Below are positions 9,312-18,100 of a DNA stretch of 64,000 nucleotides, piece by piece. The DNA comes from Pseudomonadota bacterium (GTDB lineage Bacteria > Myxococcota_A > UBA9042 > GCA-2863065), in assembly GCA_005776725.1 (NCBI GenBank), contig SXOO01000240.1, positions 1 through 64,000 of the forward strand, read 5' to 3'. Both the position numbers and the translations under genes were made by a program. Positions within the stretch are counted from its first letter, which is position 1, and the number at the start of each line of letters is the position of its first letter. The notes below the pieces were generated by a model. The model worked only from the letters and a program-made list of their open reading frames with translations, was not told where the DNA came from and did no database searches.

Positions 9312-12092
9312 TTGCTGGGAACGTTCACATCGCTGGTCGCTGGGCTGGCCGGGCTGCTGCAGGGCGAGGTTCGCTTCGAGGACGTCACGGCAGTGTCCGG
9401 GCTCCCCGTGGCGCGCAGCGACCCGTCGATGCGCAACGTGTCCGGTGCAGCGGCGTGGGTTGATTGGAACGACGACGGCTGGCCGGATCTCGTGCTCGGC
9501 GATCTCGGGCCGACCCGCCTCTTCCTCAATCGGGGAGACGGCACCGGCTTCGACGAACACCCGGCCGAGGCGCTGGCGGCGGTGGAGCACGTCTTCTCGA
9601 TCGACGCCGTGGGGCTGGTCCCGTCCACGGTTGGCGACGCGCGCGGCGAGGTGCAGGACGGCCTGGTGCTGGTGAACGAGAGCGCGCGCGGCAACGAGGT
9701 GGCGGTGGTCAGCCTCGGGGACGGCGGCGCCGTGGTCTATCGCGGGGTCCCCACCGGCGCGGCCATGGTGGCCTCGCACGGCGACCTCGACGGCGACGGC
9801 TCGCACGAGCTACTGGTCAGCGACGTCGCCTGCGGTCTCGGCTTCGCGACGCTGCGCGGCGTGGTTCGCCTCGATCGCTTCCCCGCGGGGTATCGGCCCC
9901 CCCTGGAGGGCGGCCCCTTCCCCGCGCCCGGCTGCACGGGCCTGCCCTTCGTCACCGACTTCGACGGCAACGGCCGGCCCGTGGCGCTGGTGGTCAACGA
10001 CTTCGGCACCTTGGGCCTCCCCACGTACGTCGCCCGGGACTCCGGCTATGAACCGCTGGTGGCGATCTTCGGCATGGGCATCGCGTCCACCGATCTGAAC
10101 GGCGACGGCCGCCTCGACTACCTGATCTCATCGGCCGGGCCCGACTCGCTCGGGCTCTCGAGGCCCGACGGGGGGCGCGGCTGGGAGGCGGCCCACGGGC
10201 CCTGGCTCTACGGCGCAGACGCCTATCGCTTCAAGTGGGGCGTGGCCTACCTCGATGCCGACAACGACGGCGACGAAGAGGCCTGGCTCACGGCGGGTCA
10301 CGTCCCGTCGCCTGGGCCGCCGAGCGATCCGAACGCGCGCGACCTGCTCATCGTCGACGGGGTCGACCGCGCCGCGGAGGCGGGGGTGGACGACGAGACC
10401 GAGGGCCGCGTGGTGATTCCGGCTGACTGGAATCGCGACGGCAGAATGGACGCCTTCGTGGGCGGTCTCAGCGTGTGGGCGCTGTACGAGAACCGCACCG
10501 AGGCCACGGGTCACTGGGTGGCGCTGCGCGTGCCCGACGAGCCCGGGACGGTGTTCACGCTCACCGCCTGCGGGCGCACCACCACGCGGGAGTGGTCCAG
10601 CGGCGTCGCGGGCGCGGCGCGAGAGCGGCGGATTCACGTGGGCCTCGGAGACTGTGTGGGGCCCGTGGACGTGGCGGTCCGCTGGCCGTGGCGTGGTACG
10701 GCGGCGCTGGGGCCGCTCGCGGCGGACCAGGAGCACACGGTAGAGGCGCCTGGCGTCGTCTGGTTCGAGCCGCGGATCGCCACCCCGGGGGCCCTGGTGC
10801 GCGTGCGTTCCACGGTCGGCCGGCCCGTCGAGGTGGGTGGGGTCACCGTGGATGGCGAAGGGACGCTCGTCGCGCCCGCGACCGAGGGTGAGCACCGCTT
10901 CCCCGTGCACGTGGACGGCCAGGCGTGGGCCCTGGCCCCCCGGCTCACCGTGGCGTCCGCGTCCGTCGATGCGCAGCCGGGGCGCTGGCCGGCGCGCTCG
11001 GGAGAGACGACGGCCGTCTCGGTTGTGCCCGCCGGCGCGGAGGTGCGCTCTGGAGGGGGCCGGGTGAGCGGCGAGCTCACCGTGGGCAACGATCTGGCGC
11101 TGGAGGTCACGGGCCGCACGGTGGTGGTGCCCGTGGTTGCAGGGCTGGACGGCGCCGGGAGCCGCGTCCACTTCGAGCGAGCGGGCGAGACGCTTCGGTT
11201 CGCGTATGCGGCCGTGGACGGTGAAGGCGGTGTGGTCCCGATCCGCGCCAAGATAGAGGTCACCGCTACGGACGCCGCCGGCGGCGACACGACGCGAGGC
11301 GCGGGGCGCACCTACGAAGGGTGGTTCGCCACGGAGCTGCCCGCCACCACGCGCACCGTCCGCGTGCGGCTCGGGACGCTCGAGGCGACTTACGCGGTGC
11401 CCGAGCAGGCCGGGCCGATCGACGGCGAGCGCTCCCGTGTCCACGTGCTGGAGCCGATGGTGGAGGCAGACGGCGAAGACCTCATCACGGTGGGCGTGGT
11501 GCTCCGCGACAAGGACGGGCTCATGGTGCCGCCAGGCCCCGAGCTGCTCCCCGTGGCAGACGGCTTCACGGCAGTGGACCAGGCGTTCTCCGTGACGCTG
11601 CTCCGCCTCGACCAATCGGTCTACACGGCGCGGCTCCGCGTCGGGACCACGCCCGGAGTGGTGCCCATACGCGTAGGGGACTTCACGGTCCACGCGTTGC
11701 TGGTGCCCCGGACCTGGCGCGAGCCCGCAGTCCTCGCCACCTCCACCATCGAGCAGCGTGACGGCGTGCTTCGCGTGATCCCGCGCGACCGACTGGGGCA
11801 GCGGATCGGGACCGGCGTCGCCCTGAGCCCCCCGCTCCCCTACCTTGGCCTCGGAGAGTACGGCGCCTCCGGGGAAGCCACGGAGGTCACGCTAGAGGGG
11901 GTCGGGGTGCTCCGCTACGCCGACGGGCAGCTCACCCGGTCGGAGCTGCCGGGCTCCGATGGATGCATCGCTGCAACGCGCCGTCCTGGCGGCGTGCCCG
12001 GCGCGACCCTTGTGGGGCCAGTGTTGGCGCTCGTGTGGCTGGTGTCGAGCGGCGCGGGTCGCGTGCGCGGACGCTCATCTACGCGTCGTTGA
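9312..12092 (+). CDS. FG-GAP repeat surface protein with MYXO-CTERM-like tail
   Basis: A 926-residue secreted protein starting at TTG with a short hydrophobic leader. Residues about 40-400 carry FG-GAP/VCBS calcium loops (DWNDDGWPDL, DLDGDGSHEL, DLNGDGRLDY, DADNDGDEEA, DWNRDGRMDA), followed by an ASPIC/UnbV-like stretch (HVGLGDCVGPVDVAVRWPW). Residues about 480-850 are beta-rich and Val/Thr-rich, resembling several Ig-like domains. The C-terminus is Gly-Cys, then a hydrophobic segment, then RGRSSTRR, which fits the MYXO-CTERM type of sorting signal (Cys, membrane segment, basic tail), though this copy is degenerate. The protein is probably anchored on the outer surface. It diverges from the gene at 9140 and ends 6 bases from the convergent DUF924 gene. 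Confidence 0.8.
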   Translation: MLGTFTSLVAGLAGLLQGEVRFEDVTAVSGLPVARSDPSMRNVSGAAAWVDWNDDGWPDLVLGDLGPTRLFLNRGDGTGFDEHPAEALAAVEHVFSIDAVGLVPSTVGDARGEVQDGLVLVNESARGNEVAVVSLGDGGAVVYRGVPTGAAMVASHGDLDGDGSHELLVSDVACGLGFATLRGVVRLDRFPAGYRPPLEGGPFPAPGCTGLPFVTDFDGNGRPVALVVNDFGTLGLPTYVARDSGYEPLVAIFGMGIASTDLNGDGRLDYLISSAGPDSLGLSRPDGGRGWEAAHGPWLYGADAYRFKWGVAYLDADNDGDEEAWLTAGHVPSPGPPSDPNARDLLIVDGVDRAAEAGVDDETEGRVVIPADWNRDGRMDAFVGGLSVWALYENRTEATGHWVALRVPDEPGTVFTLTACGRTTTREWSSGVAGAARERRIHVGLGDCVGPVDVAVRWPWRGTAALGPLAADQEHTVEAPGVVWFEPRIATPGALVRVRSTVGRPVEVGGVTVDGEGTLVAPATEGEHRFPVHVDGQAWALAPRLTVASASVDAQPGRWPARSGETTAVSVVPAGAEVRSGGGRVSGELTVGNDLALEVTGRTVVVPVVAGLDGAGSRVHFERAGETLRFAYAAVDGEGGVVPIRAKIEVTATDAAGGDTTRGAGRTYEGWFATELPATTRTVRVRLGTLEATYAVPEQAGPIDGERSRVHVLEPMVEADGEDLITVGVVLRDKDGLMVPPGPELLPVADGFTAVDQAFSVTLLRLDQSVYTARLRVGTTPGVVPIRVGDFTVHALLVPRTWREPAVLATSTIEQRDGVLRVIPRDRLGQRIGTGVALSPPLPYLGLGEYGASGEATEVTLEGVGVLRYADGQLTRSELPGSDGCIAATRRPGGVPGATLVGPVLALVWLVSSGAGRVRGRSSTRR

Positions 12093-12098
12093 GGCCCG

Positions 12099-12725
12099 TC
12101 AGAATGACGAGCCCGGCGTCTCCAGGAAGGCCAGCTCTTCCGCCGTGCTCACGCGCCCCAGGGTCTTGTTCCGGTGAGGGAATCGCCCGAAGCGCCGAAT
12201 GATGACCTCGTGTTTCCTCGCGTATTCCACGCTCTGTGCGGCGAAGGTATCCGCCGGCATGCCCGCGCCGTTCGCCTCGAAGAGCTCGATGCTGTGAACC
12301 TGATCCTCGAGCGCCTCCGAGTGTTCGAACGGGAGGTAGACGAAAACCCGCTCGATGGGGCGTAGCGCCTGGTCGACGCCGGCGGCCACGAGGCGCTTTG
12401 CCAGCTTCAGCGCCCGGTCGTCCCCGGCGAACATGCGGGCCGTCCCCCGGAAGGTGTTGCGAGTGAACTGGTCCAGGACCACCACGAGGGCGAGCGCGCC
12501 CTCCGGCGTGCCGACCCAGCTGGCGAGCCGCTCATCACCGCGGATCGCGGCGTCGATGGTGGCCCCGAAGCGCTCGGCGATGCGCGCGTCGAAGGCGGGA
12601 TCGCTCATGAACCAGCGACGCATCGTCTCGGGAGCGGCGGTCCATGCTCCATCTCGTTCCTGGCCGAACCAGAAGGAGAGCACGTCAGCGGGACTTGTGA
12701 GGCGGGACGCCTCCGTTGAGCTCAT
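12099..12725 (-). CDS. DUF924 family protein
   Basis: A 208-residue cytoplasmic protein of the DUF924 family (TPR-like helical fold). Family motifs are seen: VLSFWFG near the start, then MRRWF, VVLDQFTRNTFRGTARMFAGD, and the C-terminal VYLPFEHSE. DUF924 proteins are widespread and of unknown biochemical role, with length close to 200, so this copy looks complete. ATG 12725 has an AGAGGA ribosome site. The gene follows the membrane protein at 12748 on the same strand by 22 bases and may be cotranscribed with it. Family assignment is certain from motifs; function is not known. Confidence 0.9.
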   Translation of the reverse strand: MSSTEASRLTSPADVLSFWFGQERDGAWTAAPETMRRWFMSDPAFDARIAERFGATIDAAIRGDERLASWVGTPEGALALVVVLDQFTRNTFRGTARMFAGDDRALKLAKRLVAAGVDQALRPIERVFVYLPFEHSEALEDQVHSIELFEANGAGMPADTFAAQSVEYARKHEVIIRRFGRFPHRNKTLGRVSTAEELAFLETPGSSF

Positions 12726-12747
12726 GGCGAGTCCTCTTGGGTCTGGG

Positions 12748-13536
12748 TCAAGACGCCGACAGCAGCCACGACGTCAGCGCGCCGGCGGCCGTGAGGGCGG
12801 CCCACGCGGCAAAGCCCCAGCCTAGCACGGCCTCCTCCGACATGGGCATTCCCGCGGTCGGCTTGCGCTTGGTCGTACCGGCCAAGGCGATCGGGGTCAT
12901 CAGGCGAGAGTGTTGCGCCGCGCTCGTGGCCAGCGCCGTGAGGTTGAACAGCAGCCAACCCGGCGACATGTGCGCTTCATCGAACCACAGCGGCCGGCCT
13001 ATCCCGAACCACCAGGCGGCGGCGAGCAGCGCGAACACCACGACGGCGAAGCCACCCATGCCGTCGCCCCGCTGCCGGTGGGCCTTCACGCCGGCCACCG
13101 AGAGCGTGGCAAGCATGACGCCTCCCACCTCCACGAGGTACTCGTCGGCTAGGAAGTGCCAGATGTCGTCACCGACCAGCAGTGTGGCCGCAGCCACCTG
13201 GAGCGGAACCGCCAAGACGGTCAGGAGCCCCGCGCGGCGGCCGCTCGGGAACGACCACATCTTGCTCATGAGGGCCAGGTAGACGAGGGCGCAGATCCAC
13301 CCGGCAAGCGCCGCGACGCGCCCAGCGTCGAGCCCGTAGGCCACAAAGATGGCGCCGGACCCCAGCCCCGGAAGGCACAGCGTCCAGACGAGGTGGACGC
13401 GGAGCAGGGCGCGGGACGCCTCGGGCTTCGGGGCGGTCGCGACCGCGGGGTGGCGTTGGCGGCTCTTCAACCGCGGGAGCGTACTCGCGTCGGCGCAGTG
13501 GAGGCTAGGGCTAGGTTCGCCGACCACGCCGACCAC
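12748..13536 (-). CDS. Multipass membrane protein, unknown
   Basis: A 262-residue protein with about 60 polar N-terminal residues followed by six or seven hydrophobic segments (for example AGLLTVLAVPLQVAAATLLVG and GGFAVVVFALLAAAWWFGIG). No family recognised. GTG 13536 is the only early start in frame, and the polar N-terminus is unusually long, so the true start may lie elsewhere. It diverges from the acyltransferase at 13633 and precedes the DUF924 gene. Its conserved-looking loop between segments (DDIWHFLADEYLVEVGG) has acidic and His residues that might bind metal or heme, but this is speculation. Confidence 0.6.
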   Translation of the reverse strand: MVGVVGEPSPSLHCADASTLPRLKSRQRHPAVATAPKPEASRALLRVHLVWTLCLPGLGSGAIFVAYGLDAGRVAALAGWICALVYLALMSKMWSFPSGRRAGLLTVLAVPLQVAAATLLVGDDIWHFLADEYLVEVGGVMLATLSVAGVKAHRQRGDGMGGFAVVVFALLAAAWWFGIGRPLWFDEAHMSPGWLLFNLTALATSAAQHSRLMTPIALAGTTKRKPTAGMPMSEEAVLGWGFAAWAALTAAGALTSWLLSAS

Positions 13537-13632
13537 GCCGACCAGGGTCCCGACCCGCCGGCCGGCGGCACCGACGCCTCGCTAGGGCGCGCTTGACAGC
13601 CCCGTTGCCGCGAACGCAGTGTCGGCGCTCAT

Positions 13633-14967
13633 ATGGTGAGGCGGAGCCAGGGTGGCGACTCGGGTCGGACGGGTCGGCGGCGTGATCAGCACGATGAGCC
13701 TCCTGCGGGGTCGCCTCCGAGCGCGCCCGCTGCGCCGAGCCACCGCAGCGACGGCTCGTCTGCGGAGCTTCCGCATCTCACCGCCCTCCGTTTCTTCCTC
13801 GCTCTGGGCGTGGTGTTCTCGCACATCGAGGAGCTCAAGTTCCAGGCACAGCTGCCCAACCACCACGACGTCCCGTTCTTCCTCGGCCTCGGCAACCGGT
13901 GCGTGCTCGGGTTCTTCACCCTCAGCGGCTTCCTCATCACGTGGCTGTTGCTCGGGGAGCTTCACTCCAGTGGGACCATTGCCGTCGGGCGCTTTTACGC
14001 GCGCCGTTCGCTGCGCATCCTGCCCATGTACTACCTCACGGTGGTCATGGGCGTCTTCGTGCTCCCGGGCCTGCTCTCTTTCCCGAGCGCGGACGGACAG
14101 TGGGAGACCGACTATTGGGCGAAGCTGGCGATGTTCTTGTTCCTCGTCCCGAACCTGCTCGCGGTGCTGTACGGCAACCTCCTGTACGTGGGGCCGCTCT
14201 GGAGCATCGGCCTCGAGGAGCAGTTCTACCTGTTCTGGCCGTGGCTCATGAGGGTCGGCTGGAAGCGTCCGTTGGCCCTGTTTGGGCTGACTCTTGGTTT
14301 CTGGTTGGTCATTCGGCTGGCGTCGTTCCACTTTCCGCCCGGGGGCGACCTCAGGACGTCCTCGACTTTCGTGGAGCTTCTGGTCGGCCTCGGCGTCTCG
14401 CAGGACGCGGCGTTCGTAGCGCAGGCAGTGACGCGGGCCCTCAGGTTCGAAGCGCTGATCATCGGAGGGCTCTTCGCCTACGCGCTCTTCTATCGGTGGC
14501 GGGTTCTGACGATACTGTTTCACCCGCTGACGCAGGTGGGGGCGATCGCCGCTCTCGCGCTCGGGGTCGGGTATGCCCACCACTTCGGCACCCTTCACTT
14601 CGCCGCGTATGCCGGTCTCTTTGGCGTGGTGATCGTGAACATGGCCGGCAACCCGAAGCAGTATGTTCGTATCGACGCTGCCTGGACCCGGTACCTCGGC
14701 AAGCTGTCGTACTCGCTCTACCTCGTGCACGCCGCGGTTATCGTAGGTCTCCTGAATCTGCTGCCCCACGTCGGGATACCCCACACGTCGTCGATCTTCT
14801 CGGGCGCGCTGCTGGTCGGGACAGTCGGTTTGTCGATCATTGCTGCACACTGTGCATATCGGTGGGTTGAGCGGCCGTTTCTGGTGCTGAAGCAGCGGTT
14901 CTCGGGGGCGGCGGCGGAGAACGGTCGGCCGGGTTCGACGCCTCGCCCCCTTCGACAACCCAGTTGA
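13633..14967 (+). CDS. Acyltransferase-3 family membrane protein (OafA/YrhL type)
   Basis: A 444-residue integral membrane O-acyltransferase. After a 45-residue polar N-terminus the family signature begins: LTALRFFLALGVVFSHI, with the conserved His of the first membrane helix, then SGFLITWLL and YARRSLRILPMYYLTV with the paired Arg residues. Ten or so membrane segments follow, with the conserved W-S-I-G-L-E-E-Q-F-Y box at about residues 196-205. Family members transfer acetyl or other acyl groups to exported sugars, LPS or peptidoglycan. There is no C-terminal SGNH domain. A TTGACA box lies at 13593-13598, 34 bases before the ATG, but no clear -10. The glycan substrate cannot be told from context; no polysaccharide cluster is adjacent. 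Confidence 0.9.
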   Translation: MVRRSQGGDSGRTGRRRDQHDEPPAGSPPSAPAAPSHRSDGSSAELPHLTALRFFLALGVVFSHIEELKFQAQLPNHHDVPFFLGLGNRCVLGFFTLSGFLITWLLLGELHSSGTIAVGRFYARRSLRILPMYYLTVVMGVFVLPGLLSFPSADGQWETDYWAKLAMFLFLVPNLLAVLYGNLLYVGPLWSIGLEEQFYLFWPWLMRVGWKRPLALFGLTLGFWLVIRLASFHFPPGGDLRTSSTFVELLVGLGVSQDAAFVAQAVTRALRFEALIIGGLFAYALFYRWRVLTILFHPLTQVGAIAALALGVGYAHHFGTLHFAAYAGLFGVVIVNMAGNPKQYVRIDAAWTRYLGKLSYSLYLVHAAVIVGLLNLLPHVGIPHTSSIFSGALLVGTVGLSIIAAHCAYRWVERPFLVLKQRFSGAAAENGRPGSTPRPLRQPS

Positions 14968-15121
14968 CATCGCATTCGCGCTTCGTCCAGGATGCGGGAG
15001 TTAAGAGGATCGTTCGGGTAGCGCAGTTCCGCTTCCCACACTTCCGCGATGTGCCATCGACAACCAAGATTGCGCGCGGTGTAGCCACCGTGGGTGGGTT
15101 ACATATGACCCAGGGGGATCC

Positions 15122-18100
15122 ATGATCGGTTCTGACACTTCAACTTCGCTTGGCATGCCACACGCAGGACAGGCGCCCTCGCAGACGGCTTGCCCACCGC
15201 GCCCGCGGCGCTCTGCCCGCGGCCTGGTCGGCATTTGCGTCGTCGCCGCCATGGCCTTCTCTGCCAACGCGAGAGCGTCGGAGGAGATCGCCAACGTGCA
15301 GCAGATCCTGTCTGATGCCCAGATTCAGCACAGTGCGATTGCGACGAAGCACAGCACCCTCGTGGCGCGGGTCGCTTCCCTCCAGAGCCAGAGCGGCGGT
15401 GGGGTCGACGTCAGTGTCGTTCAGGCCCAGGTCGCCACGGCATCTTCAGCGGCCACCAGCGCGGAGGCAGCGGCGGCACAAGCCGGCGCCGCCCTAGCTT
15501 CGGTTCAGGCGAACGTTGACCTCGCGCGGGCAGCGGCCAGCGCGTCCGCGACCTCGCTGGCGGCCGCGACCGCCGCTGCCAGCGCCGCAGTCGCCGTGGC
15601 GGCAGAGGCGCAGGCCGCCGCGGACTACGTGATCGACGCCTCGCTACTCCCGCCTCTGGTCGCCGGGAGCCAGGCGACGGCAATGCACGCGGCGACGGCG
15701 ACAGCAGCAGCGCAGCAGGCCCTCGCCGCCCACAACGCGGCCACTGCGGCGCTGGCGGCTGCCGAGGCGAGCCTTGCCACGGCACAGACCCACCGGGCCG
15801 CCGCGGCCGCTGCGGCCGCCACGAGCCGGGCGAGAGCCAACGAGGCGCAAGCGCTTGGCAATCAGCTCATTGGCTCCGGCGGCGGCTCCTCCGTCGACTT
15901 CAACGCGTTCACCAACCAAGCGAATGCGCTCCGCAACGACGCCGACCTTCAGTTGAATCAAGCGAATGATCATGCCGTCGCAGTCATCGACGCCGTTGTC
16001 AACGAGGACTTCGATACTGCCACCAACGAGCGTCAGCAGGCCCAGCTGAACCTGAGTCGGCTCAACGAGATCAGCAGCCTCATGGACGCGCTCGACCACG
16101 ATATTACCGACGCAGTGAACGCTGGCGGCGGCGGCGGGAGTGGCGACTTGACAGCGCTGATCCAGCTGGCGTCCGAGGCACACGCCGCTTCCAGTTCGGC
16201 CCAGTCGGCCGTGAGTTCCGCCAATAATGCGTCCGCCGCCGCGGCCTCTTCCGTGTCGCTGGCCATAGCGAATGCGTCCACTGCGGCTACTGCAGCTCAG
16301 ACAGCGTCAGACGAACTGTCCATGGCGGCCTCGGACCTGGCGAGCGCGCTGGCGGCCTGGGCCGACGGCGACCACGACCTGGACGGATTTGCGAACGGCT
16401 CACTCAACGACAACTGCCCGCTCGCCGCCAACCACGAGCAGGAGGACTCCGACGGCGATGGCCGTGGCGACCCCTGCGACAACTGCCCAACCGTCAGCAA
16501 CAACGCCCAGTCGGACAGCGACACCGACGGCATTGGCGACTTCTGTGACGGCGATGACGACGGCGACGGCGTTGGGGACGGCGACAACTGCCCCACCACG
16601 TGGAACCCGTCGCAGGCGAACGCCGATGGCGACGCGACGGGCGACGTGTGCGACCCGGACGACGACAACGACGACGTGGAAGACACCACCGACAACTGCG
16701 GCCTGGCCGCCAACAACGCCCAGACCGACACCGACTCCGACGGCCTCGGCGACGCCTGCGACGGCGACGATGACGGCGACACCGTCGCGGATGGCGACGA
16801 CAACTGCCCGACTACGGCGAACGTCGACCAGGGCGACCTGGACGGCGAGGGTCTCGGCGACGCATGCGACGCCGACGACGACAACGATGGTACGCCCGAC
16901 GCGTCAGACAACTGCCCGGTGGACGGCAACACCGATCAGGCCAACAACGACGGTGACGGACTCGGCGACGCGTGTGATGCCGACGACGACAACGACACGG
17001 TCCCCGACGCCATCGACGTCTGTCCCACGACCGCCGACACCGGCCAACAAGACACCGACAGCGACGGTCAAGGCGACGCGTGCGACGGCGACGACGACGG
17101 CGACGGGATCGGCGACGCTGGCGACAACTGCCCGTTCGACCCGAACAGCGCCCAGACCAACATCGACGGTGATGACAGCGGCGATGCCTGCGACCCCGAC
17201 GACGATGGCGACGACGTGCACGATGCGGACGACAACTGCCCCGCGAACGCCAACGTCTTCCAGACGGACCTGGACCACGACAGCCACGGCGACGCTTGTG
17301 ACGACGACGATGATGGCGACGGCGTGACCGACGACATGGACAACTGCCAGGCTGACGCCAACCCCAGCCAAGACAACCACGACGCCGACAACGACGGCGA
17401 CGCCTGCGACGATGACGACGACGGCGACGGTGCCCTCGACGCAGACGACAACTGTCCCCTCGTGGCCAACCCAACTCAAGACAACCTCGACTCGGACGAC
17501 GTCGGGGACGCCTGTGACCCGGACGACGACGGCGACGGCGTGGCCGACGGGCTAGACAACTGTCCAACGCTCGCGAACGCGGATCAGACCAACAGCGATA
17601 CCGACGGTCAGGGAGACGCCTGCGACAGTGACGATGACGGCGATCTCATCGCCGACACGGGCGATAACTGTCCGTTGGTCGGCAACACCGACCAGCTCGA
17701 CAACGAGCGGGATGGCCTGGGCGACGCTTGCGACTCCGACGACGACGACGACACGGTCGCCGACGCGGCCGACAACTGCCCGCGGCACAGCAACGGGACG
17801 CAGGGCGACGCCGACGGAGACATGGTCGGAGACGTCTGTGATCCCGACGCGGATGGCGACTTCGTGTTCGACGTCTTCGACAACTGTCCCGGGGCCGCCA
17901 ATCCCGACCAGGCCAACCAGGATGGCGACTCGCAGGGCGACGCCTGTGACGGGGATCTCGACGGCGACGGCGTGGACAACCTGCTCGACAACTGTCTGCT
18001 CGTGACCAACGCCGGGCAGGCCGACCTCGACACCGACGGGCTCGGCGACGCGTGCGACGGCGACGTAGACGGCGACGGCGTCTCGAACGGCGCCGACAAC

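Noticed and set aside
10128..11693. A 521-codon minus-strand open frame
   Set aside because: Antisense to the FG-GAP/MYXO-CTERM gene; Arg/His/Gly-rich with no domain or signal.
13593..13598. TTGACA as promoter for the acyltransferase
   Set aside because: A perfect -35 but no credible -10 at 16-18 bases; left out as a feature.
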